The notes under the pieces were generated by a model that did not search any database, was not told where the DNA came from, and worked only from the letters and a program-made list of their open reading frames with translations. Source: Anaerolineae bacterium (lineage in GTDB: Bacteria; Chloroflexota; Anaerolineae; J102). From it: DNA of 46,030 nt. The stretch spans positions 1-46,030 of the forward strand of contig JALXCB010000133.1 in the NCBI GenBank assembly GCA_026991225.1. Direction: 5' to 3'. The position numbers were made by a program, and so were the translations under genes. Positions 8,911-17,282 of this stretch are shown piece after piece (position 1 is the stretch's first letter; each line of letters opens with the position of its first letter).

Positions 8911-9052
8911 CTATGAAAATAGGATTCGGATCAGGATGAGGATTAAGATCGCCAGGCCGACGTTGGGCGAGGCAGCAACGGGCGTAATGCGTAATTCGTA
9001 ATCCGTAAAGTCGTTACGCATTACGCATCACGCATTACGAATTCGGCTTCCC
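8911..9052 (+). repeat. Family E palindromic repeat
   Basis: Starts CTATGAAAATAGGA, contains GATCGCCAGGC, GTTGGGCGAGGC and GTTACGCATTACGCATCACG words, and ends GGCTTCCC. It fills the gap between the two CBS genes. The same start (CTATGNAAATAGGA) is seen at 38969, upstream of pth. Confidence 0.65.
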
Positions 9053-9103
9053 GCGTCAACGTGGTTTGCAATACGACTGTTGAAATGGCCGCGTTTTATG
9101 CCG

Positions 9104-9529
9104 TCAGGCAGTTTCTTTTTCCGCTTGCAACAGATTTTCGAGGTAGTTCAGCAGATCGGTTTCGGTAAGAATGCCGACCAGTTTGCCTTCTTCCAAAACT
9201 GGCACGCCGCCGAATTTGTGCTTGCGCATCAAACGGACGGCGTCCAGGAGGTCGTCATCGGCGGAGACCGTGACGGGATCGGGCGTCATGCAGCTACGCA
9301 CCTCGATGTGTTCCATGAGATAGCTGTCGTACCACCCCTCGCGCATCACGAACGGCGAATTCATGGCCAATCGCAAATCCCTATCGGTAATGATGCCGAT
9401 CAATTCCCCATTTTCCACCACGGGCAGACGCCGAAATCCCCCGCGGCGCATCCGCGCCAGGGCCGCCCCAATGGAATGGTTGGGGCCAATGGTGATGGGA
9501 TCGGGCGTCATCACGTCGCGCACACGCAT
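9104..9529 (-). CDS. CBS-domain pair protein (paralogue)
   Basis: A 141-aa protein with two CBS domains. It begins VRDVMTPDPITIGPNHSI and includes RLPVVENGELIGIITDRDLRLA, then CMTPDPVTVSADDDLLDAV with GGVPVLEEGKLVGILTETDL. The same order and length as the protein at 8473-8898 indicate a paralogue. The ligand and partner are unknown. It may act as a stand-alone regulator. Confidence 0.9.
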   Translation of the reverse strand: MRVRDVMTPDPITIGPNHSIGAALARMRRGGFRRLPVVENGELIGIITDRDLRLAMNSPFVMREGWYDSYLMEHIEVRSCMTPDPVTVSADDDLLDAVRLMRKHKFGGVPVLEEGKLVGILTETDLLNYLENLLQAEKETA

Positions 9530-9597
9530 GGCTTTATTATCTCCAAAATCATCTTTTCACACAAGCCAGCCCGTTACCATGATGGAGATCATACGGT

Positions 9598-10197
9598 TCA
9601 GATATCCCGACGCCCCTCCAGCGCCCGGCTGAGGGTGACTTCATCCGCGTATTCCAGGTCGCCGCCCACGGGCAATCCCCGGGCCAGGCGCGTCACCCGC
9701 ACGCCTTTGGGATGCAGCAGGCGGGCGAGATACATGGCCGTGGCCTCGCCCTCCATGTTGGGATTCGTGGCGATGACGATCTCCTCGATGGGTTCTCGCT
9801 CCAGCCGTTCCAGCAACGCGTCCACTCGCAGGTCCTCCGGCCCGACGCCTTCCACCGGGTTGATGGCGCCGTGCAGGACGTGATACAGCCCGTTGTAGAC
9901 GCCCGTGCGCTCGATGGCGACGACATCCAGCGGGTCCTCCACCACACACACCAGATGCTGATCCCGGGCGGGATCGCTGCAGATGGCGCAGGGGTCGGTC
10001 TGGGAGAGGTTCTGGCAGCGGGAGCAGGTGACGATGTTTTCCTTGAGGGTGGCGATGGCGTCGGCCAGGTCTTGCACCTGGTCTTCGGGCATGCGCAGGA
10101 TGTAGAACGCGAGGCGCGAGGCGCTCTTGGGCCCGATGCCGGGCAGGCGCTCCAGGGCCTCGATGAGGCGTTGGATAGGTTCGGCGACGCCGTGCAT
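9598..10197 (-). CDS. recR: Recombination mediator RecR
   Basis: A 199-aa protein of normal length. A helix-hairpin-helix region (LPGIGPKSASRLAFYIL) is followed by a four-Cys zinc finger (CSRC...CAIC) and a Toprim domain beginning VCVVEDPLDV with NPNMEGEATAMYL. RecR forms rings that, with RecO, help RecA replace SSB. It starts 3 bases after the stop of the YbaB-family gene, the usual dnaX-ybaB-recR order. Confidence 0.96.
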   Translation of the reverse strand: MHGVAEPIQRLIEALERLPGIGPKSASRLAFYILRMPEDQVQDLADAIATLKENIVTCSRCQNLSQTDPCAICSDPARDQHLVCVVEDPLDVVAIERTGVYNGLYHVLHGAINPVEGVGPEDLRVDALLERLEREPIEEIVIATNPNMEGEATAMYLARLLHPKGVRVTRLARGLPVGGDLEYADEVTLSRALEGRRDI

Positions 10198-10200
10198 GGG

Positions 10201-10578
10201 TTACAGCAAGCCGGGAGGCAGCCCCAGGCCCGCAGTGAGGCCGCCCATGCGCTCTTCGGCCAGTTTGCGCGATTGTTCGATGGCTTCGTTGACCGCGCTG
10301 AGGACCAGGTCTTCCAGCATTTCCACGTCGTCGGGGTCCACGACTTCGGGCTGGATGGCGATGGAGACGATATCCTGCTGGCCCGTGGCGACGACTTTCA
10401 CCATGCCGCCGCCCACGCTGACCTCGACGGTTTCTTCGGCCAGGGCGGCCTGTTGTTTGGCCATCTCTTCCTGCAGGGCCTGAAGCTGGGCCATCATGTC
10501 GCCGCCGGGCATGCGCGGGCCTTTGGGTCTGGAGCCTGGAGATCGATATCCTTTGGGAGCTTTTTTGCGTTTGGCCAT
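10201..10578 (-). CDS. YbaB/EbfC family nucleoid-associated protein
   Basis: A 125-aa protein with a basic, low-complexity N-terminus (KRKKAPKGYRSPGSRPKGP). The YbaB core has a helix (MMAQLQALQEEMAKQQAALAEE), then VEVSVGGGMVKVVATGQQDIVSI and a C-terminal helix. YbaB proteins are small dimers that bind DNA. The basic N-terminal extension is longer than in E. coli YbaB and may add DNA contacts. It lies directly upstream of recR. It was originally about 30 bases after dnaX, but a 224-bp mobile element now separates them. Confidence 0.93.
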   Translation of the reverse strand: MAKRKKAPKGYRSPGSRPKGPRMPGGDMMAQLQALQEEMAKQQAALAEETVEVSVGGGMVKVVATGQQDIVSIAIQPEVVDPDDVEMLEDLVLSAVNEAIEQSRKLAEERMGGLTAGLGLPPGLL

Positions 10579-10620
10579 CTGGCAACCTCGGAGGAGAGGG
10601 ATTGGGGATCAGGATGAGGG

Positions 10621-10844
10621 CTGATTGACTGACAAAACGCGTTTTGGTCTGCTGTGGTCGCCTATGCTGTCGACTGAAGTCGGACTCTTCAGGCCTGCGG
10701 CCAGTGGACGGCCTCCGCCATCCATGTTCATGATGGAAATCAGGTCGACGAAGGTCGACCACAGGCGCGAAGCGCCTAAAGAGCCCGAGTTTACTCGGTG
10801 AATACGGTCGGAAAGGAAAGACTCAAGATTTGTCAGTCAACCAG
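10621..10844 (+). mobile_element. Family B element, copy 1, at the dnaX stop codon
   Basis: 224 bp. The ends CTGATTGACTGACAAA and (reversed) CTGGTTGACTGACAAA are inverted repeats. It is flanked by perfect 9-bp direct repeats GGATGAGGG at 10612-10620 and 10845-10853. The interior is an array of small hairpins: GACTGAAGTC, GGCCTGCGGCC, GGACGGCCTCCGCCATCC, GGTCGACGAAGGTCGACC, GGCGCGAAGCGCC and CCGAGTTTACTCGG. It has no coding capacity. CTG ends and 9-bp duplications are known from IS4-type elements such as IS10 and IS50; a link to them is inference. Confidence 0.9.
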
Positions 10845-12500
10845 GGATGAGGGTTTGAGCACGCCGCCCCAGTCGTCTAACGCGCGGCGCACGACGGGGT
10901 GGTCGGTGAGGGGGGAAGCAGGATCAGGATTTGGATCGGGATTGGGGTCAGGATCGGAAGCGGGCGTTGGGGCGGAGGCGGCGTCGGGCTGGGATGCGAC
11001 GGACGCGGTGGGAAGCGGGTCGTTTTCGCCCAGGATCACGGCTTCCATGGGGCGGCCAAGCACCTGGGAGAGGCCCTTGTTCACGTCGTCGATGCCCGCC
11101 TGCACCTGGTTTCGGTGAAATTCGTATTTGAAGCGGATGTAGAACTTGCCGCCCTGGATGCCGGCAGGTTCGCCCGAACGAAGCATGGCCTGAAGTTTGG
11201 CGTTGATGCCGCGCATGACGCGCAGGAGCTGCTTCCACACGCCCGCCAGCTCCGCATCGATGGGGGCTGCAGGTTTCGAGGGAGGCGGGACGGATCCGGT
11301 TGTGCGCTTTGGGGGCGCTTTTTTCGGCCTGGGCGCGGGCCGAGGACTGGAAACCGGCCGGGAGGCCGGTTTGGAAACCTGTTTTTCAACAGGTTTTTCC
11401 CCGGGCGCGGTCATGCCATCCAGGTTGAGGGCGTCGAGCAGGGCCAGCTCCACGGGCAGATACCCGGCGAAGGGCGTCTTCAGGGCCTGCCCCGCCTCGG
11501 TGAGGGCCCGAATCGTATGCAAAAGCTGGGGGGCGGTGAATCGGGCGGCCTGTTCCTGGGCTTTTGCCAGCAAGCTGTCGGGCAGGTCCACCAGGTTGGG
11601 GTCTTTGCCCACATTGAGGAGCAGCAGGATGCGCAGTTGGTCGATGAGTTGATTGACGAACTGGCTGAGTTCGATGCCCTTGTCGATGAGTTCATGCAGC
11701 CGGGTGAGCACCTCGGCCGGGTCGCCTCCGGCCAGCGCGTCCACGAATTCGCTGATGGCCAGGCCCGAGACCATGCCCAACACATCCCGCACCAGCTCCT
11801 CGTCGATCTCCGTGTGCCCATAGGCCGCGACCTGGTCCAGCAGGCTGATGGCGTCGCGCATGGAGCCAGTGGCGCTGCGAGCGATGATGCCCAGGGCCTC
11901 GGGGGTGACGGTCAGGCCCTCGCGGCGGGCGATTTCGTTGAGATGCTCGCTGATCTGCCGGGTGCTGATGCGATGGAAATCGAAGCGCTGGCAGCGGGAG
12001 AGAATGGTGGCCGGTATCTTGTGGGGTTCGGTGGTGGCGAGGACGAAGATGACGTGCGCGGGCGGCTCCTCCAGGGTCTTCAACAGGGCGTTGAAGGCCG
12101 AGGTGGAGAGCATGTGCACTTCGTCGATGACGTAGACCTTGTAACGGGCCTCAGAGGGAGCAAAGGCGACCTTCTCGATGAGCGACCGCACGTCGTCCAC
12201 GCTGGTGTTGGACGCGGCGTCGATCTCGATGAGGTCCATGAGCCGCCCCTGGTTGATGGCTGTGCAGATGGGGCACGCGTTGTCGGGCCGGTCATTCACG
12301 TCCTCGGCCAGACAGTTGACGGCCTTGGCCAGGATGCGGGCGGTGCTGGTCTTGCCTGTGCCGCGCGGGCCCGTAAAAAGATACGCGTGGCCGATCCGAT
12401 CCTGTCGCAACGCGTTGCGCAGGGTCTCTGCCACGTGCTTCTGCCCGACCACATCCTCGAAGGTCTGGGGACGATATCGGAGATAAAGGGCGTCGGTCAT
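10833..12500 (-). CDS. dnaX: DNA polymerase III subunit gamma/tau
   Basis: A 555-aa protein; the start at 12500 (TDALYLRYRPQTFEDVVGQ) is the family's usual N-terminus. An AAA+ ATPase of the clamp loader: Walker A GPRGTGKTS (about 44-52), zinc-binding cysteines ending NACPIC, Walker B DEVHMLS, sensor residues near LSRCQRFDF. Domain III follows, then a Pro/Lys-rich linker (about 380-425) and a C-terminal tau-like domain. The frame is open a further 90 bases upstream, but that part is family B repeat. The last residues LVD and the TGA stop are encoded by the end of a family B element. Removing the element restores a TGA immediately after KPSS. Confidence 0.95.
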   Translation of the reverse strand: MTDALYLRYRPQTFEDVVGQKHVAETLRNALRQDRIGHAYLFTGPRGTGKTSTARILAKAVNCLAEDVNDRPDNACPICTAINQGRLMDLIEIDAASNTSVDDVRSLIEKVAFAPSEARYKVYVIDEVHMLSTSAFNALLKTLEEPPAHVIFVLATTEPHKIPATILSRCQRFDFHRISTRQISEHLNEIARREGLTVTPEALGIIARSATGSMRDAISLLDQVAAYGHTEIDEELVRDVLGMVSGLAISEFVDALAGGDPAEVLTRLHELIDKGIELSQFVNQLIDQLRILLLLNVGKDPNLVDLPDSLLAKAQEQAARFTAPQLLHTIRALTEAGQALKTPFAGYLPVELALLDALNLDGMTAPGEKPVEKQVSKPASRPVSSPRPAPRPKKAPPKRTTGSVPPPSKPAAPIDAELAGVWKQLLRVMRGINAKLQAMLRSGEPAGIQGGKFYIRFKYEFHRNQVQAGIDDVNKGLSQVLGRPMEAVILGENDPLPTASVASQPDAASAPTPASDPDPNPDPNPDPASPLTDHPVVRRALDDWGGVLKPSSLVD

Positions 12501-12545
12501 GGGGCAATCGTAGCATTTTTGGCCGCGGGCGTCAAACCATTCTGA

Positions 12546-12770
12546 CTGATTGACTGACAAAACGCGTTGAGGTCTGCTTAGGTCGCACATACTGTCGACT
12601 GAAGTCGCACCATGGCAGACCTGCGGCCAGTGGACGGCCTCCGCCGTCCATTTTCATGCTGGAAATCAGGTCGACGAAGGTCGACCCCGGGCGCGAAGCG
12701 CCTAAAGAGTCCGAGTTTACTCGGTAAAAGCGGGCGGAAAGGCAGACTGCAAGATTTGTCAGTCAACCAG
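12546..12770 (+). mobile_element. Family B element, copy 2, upstream of dnaX
   Basis: 225 bp with the same ends (CTGATTGACTGACAAA / CTGGTTGACTGACAAA) and the same hairpin array as copy 1, in the same orientation. Perfect 9-bp direct repeats CCATTCTGA lie at 12537-12545 and 12771-12779. The insertion is 36 bases before the dnaX start codon, so it occupies the position expected for the dnaX promoter or leader. Confidence 0.9.
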
Positions 12771-12784
12771 CCATTCTGATTTGA

Positions 12785-13582
12785 TCAGGACGTCAGTGAT
12801 TGGGAGGGTTGTTTGTCGACGGCCTTGGCCACCAGATATCCAGCCTGGCTGATGCCCAACAGGGCGATTGCACTGGAGCCCAGTTCGGGGAAGCTGGTGA
12901 TGGGGAAGTTTTGAGCGATGTCCTGCACTTCGGGCGTGACCGTCACGAGTTCGCTAAACATGGCGCTGAGGCTCGCCATGTAGACGCCCACGAGAATGAA
13001 GGTGAACAGGAGGCTTTGCAGCCGGGTGAGGTCGATTTTATCCCTGTTGGCCAGCTCCTCCCCTGTGATCAGGTTGAGCAGTGACGGCTTTTCTTCCACG
13101 TTGAGGACGCCTTCCCGAGGTTCCATAGCCATCATCTCGGGCTGCTGAGGCAATTTCTTCTTCTTTTCCTCCAAAATCAGGCCCGATCCCACCAGAGCTG
13201 TGACCGAGATGCCCATGGCCAGCCATAAATCTCTGGGGATGGCTATGGCCAGGCCTTCCTGCGTGAATCCGAAACGGAGATTGGCAAATACGGCGGTGAC
13301 ATAGGCGGACAGGATGACAAGGGTCCATAGAAACGCCTGGAATCGGGAGAGGCTCATCCGATTTTGTTCGTTGATGAGCCAGCCGAAAAACAGATCTCCC
13401 GTCACGAGATAGGATAACATCAGTACGAAGGCCACCATCACCAGCATGATCCAGTACCAGGTAGTCGCCAAATCCGAGATGGGACGTCGCATTCCCAGCC
13501 AATAGATGCCCCCGATCATCAGCGCAGCTCCCAGAAAGATCGTGAGGTTCAAATGACGCTTGATCCAGTGAGTGACATTCAT
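12785..13582 (-). CDS. Integral membrane protein with internal repeat, function unknown
   Basis: A 265-aa protein; the start at 13582 has GGAGG about 9 bases upstream. About six membrane segments are visible: 13-32, 41-65, 83-105, 117-136, 196-218 and 231-250. The second and third pairs look alike: LSRFQAFLWTLVILSAYV followed by MGISVTALVGSGL, and LTRLQSLLFTFILVGVYM followed by LLGISQAGYLV. This suggests an internal duplication of a two-helix unit. Between them is a charged linker (EEKKKKLPQQ). I do not recognise the function. It is transcribed towards dnaX, divergent from the PH-domain gene. Confidence 0.75.
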   Translation of the reverse strand: MNVTHWIKRHLNLTIFLGAALMIGGIYWLGMRRPISDLATTWYWIMLVMVAFVLMLSYLVTGDLFFGWLINEQNRMSLSRFQAFLWTLVILSAYVTAVFANLRFGFTQEGLAIAIPRDLWLAMGISVTALVGSGLILEEKKKKLPQQPEMMAMEPREGVLNVEEKPSLLNLITGEELANRDKIDLTRLQSLLFTFILVGVYMASLSAMFSELVTVTPEVQDIAQNFPITSFPELGSSAIALLGISQAGYLVAKAVDKQPSQSLTS

Positions 13583-13701
13583 TTCTTGCCTCCGTAAGAG
13601 CGTGTGCGATGGGGAAAGAGGCGGAGATGCAATGCGACAAGGAAAATGACCTGTCGCTTGCTCTTGTAGTCTATGGGAAATGGAGGAGAAAGTCAACGCG
13701 T

Positions 13702-13730
13702 TTGCGCGGCGTTTCCCGATCCTCTATAAT
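13702..13730 (+). promoter_or_regulatory. Sigma-70-type promoter of the PH-domain gene
   Basis: TTGCGC (13702-13707), 17-base spacer, TATAAT (13725-13730), about 40 bases before the ATG at 13773. The -10 box is perfect; the -35 box is weak. Confidence 0.55.
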
Positions 13731-13772
13731 CCAGCTATCCCATCCAACCCCTTACTCCAACCGAGGCCCGAT

Positions 13773-14318
13773 ATGTCCAATCTCGAACAGATCAAAATGA
13801 AGGCGCGCGAGCGTGTCTGGAAAAGCATCGCCCAAAGCGGCGTTTCCGTATCATCCATTCCTCAGGATGAGTTGGAGACGCTGATAAACGCCCTCCTCGA
13901 TGGCGTCATGGTGCTCATCGACGAATCGTTGGAGGATGCCGGGCTGCCCGGCCGGAGTGATGACGCGCTTGCGACTGTGCTGGAGAGCGATGAACGCGTG
14001 TTGTGGGAAGGCCGTCCCTTCCTTTCCATCCTCACCCATTATCAAATCACCACCGAACGGGTGCGGATCGTTCGCGGTCTGCTGGGCAAGGACCGGGATG
14101 ATATCGAACTCATCCGGATTCAGGACATCGATTTCAAACAGAATATGACCGAACGGATGCTGGGCGTGGGGGATATCATCATCCGCAGCGCCGACCCTTC
14201 TATGCCCAAAGCGGTGCTCAATAACGTCAAGGAACCCGAAAAAGTGCATGAAATCCTGCGGCGGGCCATGCTCAACGCCCGCAAGCGCTTCCGTTACAGC
14301 GTGCAGGAGGAGATGTAA
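13773..14318 (+). CDS. Bacterial PH-domain protein
   Basis: A 181-aa protein; the ATG at 13773 was chosen over one at 13680 because the longer version would include the promoter. The N-terminal half (about 1-70) is helical. Residues about 75-165 match the bPH_2 pattern: VLESDERVLWEGRPFLSIL, THYQITTERVRIVRGLLGKDRDDIELIRIQDI, IIIRSADPSMPKAVLNNV, and a closing helix. There is no membrane segment, unlike many bPH_2 proteins. The ligand is unknown. It ends 3 bases from the convergent GNAT gene. Confidence 0.75.
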   Translation: MSNLEQIKMKARERVWKSIAQSGVSVSSIPQDELETLINALLDGVMVLIDESLEDAGLPGRSDDALATVLESDERVLWEGRPFLSILTHYQITTERVRIVRGLLGKDRDDIELIRIQDIDFKQNMTERMLGVGDIIIRSADPSMPKAVLNNVKEPEKVHEILRRAMLNARKRFRYSVQEEM

Positions 14319-14321
14319 GGA

Positions 14322-14855
14322 TTACCGGGCCACGCGCGAGAAGTGCATCAAAATCTCCTGATTACCCCACAGGTGTTCGCTGAAACCGGTGAACACGAAG
14401 CCATGCGCCAGATAAAATTCGATGGCGGGATGGTTTTTCGTGCTGAGCGCGACCTCGATCCCTTGCAGCTTCCGTTCCCGACCCCATTCCACGGCTCTCT
14501 CCAGCAAGGCGACCCCCACGCCCTGCTGACGAAACTCGGGCGCAACCACGTGTCGTCGAATGTGTCCCGTTTTGGTTTCGTGATTTACCTCAATGTGGAT
14601 ATAGCCCAGAATCATGTTTCCCCGTCGGGCGGCGTAGATGCCATCCCCTCGTTGCCAGGCTTTGGTCATATCCCGCGCTTCTGGGGGGACGGGCACGGTC
14701 ATGGGGCGGGGGAGATGAACGAGATGAAACTGCACCTGAATCCGACCGGAATCGGCTTGCAGGTTCATCTGCCAGACTTTATTCGTGGTGAAGGTGGCGT
14801 CCAGTTTGGCGCATTCGTTGAGATCGTGCAGGGTGGGGCGACGGATGTAAATCAC
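14322..14855 (-). CDS. GNAT family N-acetyltransferase
   Basis: A 177-aa protein starting at a GTG (14855) with TGAGG about 6 bases upstream. The acetyl-CoA-binding motif A is HVVAPEFRQQGVGVALLERAVEWGRE (R/Q-x-x-G-x-G/A pattern QQGVGVA), followed by VALSTKNHPAIEFYLAHGFVFTG, the usual motif B. GNAT enzymes transfer acetyl from acetyl-CoA to an amine; the substrate is not readable. It lies 7 bases after the DUF58 gene, in the same unit. Confidence 0.85.
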   Translation of the reverse strand: MIYIRRPTLHDLNECAKLDATFTTNKVWQMNLQADSGRIQVQFHLVHLPRPMTVPVPPEARDMTKAWQRGDGIYAARRGNMILGYIHIEVNHETKTGHIRRHVVAPEFRQQGVGVALLERAVEWGRERKLQGIEVALSTKNHPAIEFYLAHGFVFTGFSEHLWGNQEILMHFSRVAR

Positions 14856-14862
14856 GGCAACC

Positions 14863-16143
14863 TCAGTCGTTGGGGAGTGCGATATGAGAGAGCGCTGTGG
14901 AGATGCGCGCGCCTCGGCGCACGACATACGTCGGGATCTGGCTGGCCCAGAGTTCAGCAAGAACCGGGCGATAGCTCTGGATCGGGCCGAAGGTGGAAGC
15001 CGCCACCAACACCGTGGTCATGCCAATGCCGCCATGCCGATAGTCGCGTAGCACGTCCACCCACGACGCATCGGCCGAGGGCGTGATGACGACGACCGTG
15101 GATGTGCGGGTAAGGTAGGGGCGTTCGGCCAAAAGCAGGCGGTCGAAGGAGATGGTCGAGGTAGGTTCCACCACGGCCAGCATTTCCAGGAGTTTCGTGA
15201 ATTGGCGATGCCCGCGGTCGAGATGGAGCACCTCGCGTCGGGGCGTGTAGGCGATGAGCCCGACCGCGCGGCGTTCCGCCAGATAGCGTTGGGCGATGGA
15301 CGCCGCGGCCGCTGTTGCGTATTCGATGGTGGAAGGAACCAGTGAAGGCTCTTTGCGCAGAAACTGACTTTGAAGAATGGATGGAATATCGGTGAGATCG
15401 GGCTCTTCCCAGGGTTGAGAGACGTGCCAGGCTGCATCCAGGTCCAGCAAAATCCAGACATCGCTGGTGGGATCCAGCTCGAACTCTTTGACCATGAGTC
15501 GCCCGGTGCGAGCGGTGGAGCGCCAATGGATGCGGTTGTAGCTGTCTCCCGGCACGTAATCCCGCACGGTGGCCACGTTGGTGGTGAGGTAATGCGTGCG
15601 ATGATGGGCGATTTTGCCGCCGGGCAGATGCCCGGGGGGGAGGCGGAAGCCGGGGATCTCGTAAGTAGCGGGATAGACCAGCACGGGGTGGGCGCCCGGG
15701 ATCTTTTTGCTCAATTCGAAGATGCCCAAGGGGTCGCCACTGCGAAGTGTGATCGGCCCCAGATGAAAACGCCCTCTGCGCAGACAGGGCGTTTTCACCG
15801 TCCAAATCCGGGGGTGTTTGCGTCTCAATGAGACCAACACACGCGAAGCGTGATGTCCTGGCAAATCGGATTCGTCCCTGAGTTCAACCCAGAGTTTCGA
15901 AATCCAACTCTGGTTGGTGACCTCAAAAGATTCTTCGACGAACCGCCCTACCTGGCTACGCGGCGTGCGCACCCGCCGTTTGATCTCCAGCCCGCGTAGA
16001 TTCTGCCTCGCCCATAACCAGGAGCCGATCAACACCAGCGTGATGAAGTAAAACGTGTTGTATAGCAGGTCCCGTCCTGTAATGAGCGCCAGAATCAGGC
16101 TGGCAAGCCAGATGATAAGAGCGATCCAGGTGGTAAAGCGCAC
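14863..16143 (-). CDS. DUF58 domain-containing protein
   Basis: A 426-aa protein. There are two N-terminal membrane helices (about 5-22 and 27-45), then an extracytoplasmic-like beta region, then the DUF58 signature VRDYVPGDSYNRIHWRSTARTG at about residues 192-213, and a von Willebrand-A-like domain (WILLDLDAAWH; VVVITPSADASW). DUF58 genes are almost always next to a MoxR ATPase, as here (26 bases). The pair is thought to help assemble or activate protein complexes. The actual client is not encoded in view. Confidence 0.9.
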   Translation of the reverse strand: MRFTTWIALIIWLASLILALITGRDLLYNTFYFITLVLIGSWLWARQNLRGLEIKRRVRTPRSQVGRFVEESFEVTNQSWISKLWVELRDESDLPGHHASRVLVSLRRKHPRIWTVKTPCLRRGRFHLGPITLRSGDPLGIFELSKKIPGAHPVLVYPATYEIPGFRLPPGHLPGGKIAHHRTHYLTTNVATVRDYVPGDSYNRIHWRSTARTGRLMVKEFELDPTSDVWILLDLDAAWHVSQPWEEPDLTDIPSILQSQFLRKEPSLVPSTIEYATAAAASIAQRYLAERRAVGLIAYTPRREVLHLDRGHRQFTKLLEMLAVVEPTSTISFDRLLLAERPYLTRTSTVVVITPSADASWVDVLRDYRHGGIGMTTVLVAASTFGPIQSYRPVLAELWASQIPTYVVRRGARISTALSHIALPND

Positions 16144-16168
16144 AATGGGAATGAAAGAGGGGAAAGTG

Positions 16169-17134
16169 TCAGGCGGTGGAAGCGACGCGTGCGCCCGGCA
16201 CGGGGATGCTTTCCATAATCTCCCGCAAGATGGCCTCGGACCCGATATTTTTGATGCGAGCGGAGGGGCTTACGATGATGCGATGGGCCAGGGTGGGCGC
16301 GGCCAGCTCTTTGATATCGTCGGGCAGCACGAATTCACGATTTTGGGCGGCGGCCAGGGCGCGGGCCGTCTTGAACAAAGCCAGGGAGCCGCGCGGGCTG
16401 GCTCCCAGATAGACGTCAGGATGTTGCCGGGTGGCCTGGGTGATGGAGACGATGTATTCCTTGATGCGATCATCGACATAGACCTGTTTGACCGCCTCCT
16501 GGGCCTGCATTAACTCCTCTCGGGTGACGACCTGTTTCAGATCCTGGATGGGGTGGTGATCTTGTTGGGAATCGAGGATGGCGATCTCATGTCCTCGGTC
16601 GGGATAACCGAGATGGATGCGCATGATGAAGCGGTCGACCTGGGCTTCAGGCAGAGGGAACGTGCCCTCGTATTCGATGGGGTTTTGGGTGGCGAGCACC
16701 AGGAAGGGGCGCTGCATCTCATAAGTGACGCCGTCGATGGTGACCTGGCGTTCTTCCATGGATTCCAGCAGGGCCGCCTGGGTTTTGGGCGTCGCCCGAT
16801 TGATTTCATCCGCCAGGACGATCTGGGCGAAGATGGGACCTGGTCGGAATTCGAATTCCTGACTTTTTTGATTGTAGACCGAGACGCCCGTCACATCACT
16901 GGGAAGCATGTCGGGCGTGAATTGGATGCGGTTGAAGGTGCAGCCAATGGAGCGGGCGATGGAACGGGCGAGCATCGTTTTCCCCAGCCCCGGCACATCC
17001 TCGATCAGTAAGTGCCCCTCACAAAGCAGCGCCAAAAGCGTACGCCGGATGGCCTGTTCCTTGCCAAGGATGACTCTGGAAACATTATCGGTGACGCGTT
17101 GAACGAAGGAGTGAACAAGTGCGATTTCGGACAT
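16169..17134 (-). CDS. MoxR family AAA+ ATPase
   Basis: A 321-aa protein of normal length. Walker A is VPGLGKTML (about 43-51), Walker [10 protein letters not shown] (about 107-115), sensor [10 protein letters not shown], and an arginine-finger region follows; the C-terminal lid has [19 protein letters not shown]. MoxR ATPases act as chaperones for metal-centre or complex maturation, usually with DUF58/VWA partners. It is the first gene of the MoxR-DUF58-GNAT unit. Confidence 0.93.
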   Translation of the reverse strand: MSEIALVHSFVQRVTDNVSRVILGKEQAIRRTLLALLCEGHLLIEDVPGLGKTMLARSIARSIGCTFNRIQFTPDMLPSDVTGVSVYNQKSQEFEFRPGPIFAQIVLADEINRATPKTQAALLESMEERQVTIDGVTYEMQRPFLVLATQNPIEYEGTFPLPEAQVDRFIMRIHLGYPDRGHEIAILDSQQDHHPIQDLKQVVTREELMQAQEAVKQVYVDDRIKEYIVSITQATRQHPDVYLGASPRGSLALFKTARALAAAQNREFVLPDDIKELAAPTLAHRIIVSPSARIKNIGSEAILREIMESIPVPGARVASTA

Positions 17135-17177
17135 AAGTGACGTGGATGAGGAGAAGATTTGGGTTTGAACTGATGGG

Positions 17178-17186
17178 ATTGTATCA
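17178..17186 (-). promoter_or_regulatory. Extended -10 promoter element before moxR
   Basis: On the minus strand this reads TGATACAAT, an extended -10 (TGnTACAAT), about 45 bases before the ATG. No good -35 box is visible. Confidence 0.4.
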
Positions 17187-17228
17187 CAAAAGGAGGATGA
17201 AAAGCTAAAGGCGTTTGGCGCAGCACAG

Positions 17229-17254
17229 AAAAACGCCCCGCTGAGTTGCGGAGC
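17229..17254 (-). terminator. Terminator after the sugar transferase gene
   Basis: On the minus strand, stem CGCTCCGC (17254-17247) pairs with GCGGGGCG (17241-17234), followed by TTTTT. It sits 29 bases past the sugar transferase stop. Confidence 0.75.
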
Positions 17255-17282
17255 GCTTTCGATCTGTAAGGTGATGTTTTTC

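Noticed and set aside
8473-9529. CBS proteins as parts of an IMP dehydrogenase or a channel
   Set aside because: Each is a complete stand-alone two-CBS protein of 141 aa; no catalytic or membrane domain is adjacent.
12501-12590. Longer dnaX start giving 30 extra residues
   Set aside because: The extension is encoded by the family B element and its target duplicate; the TDALYLRYRP start is the family norm.
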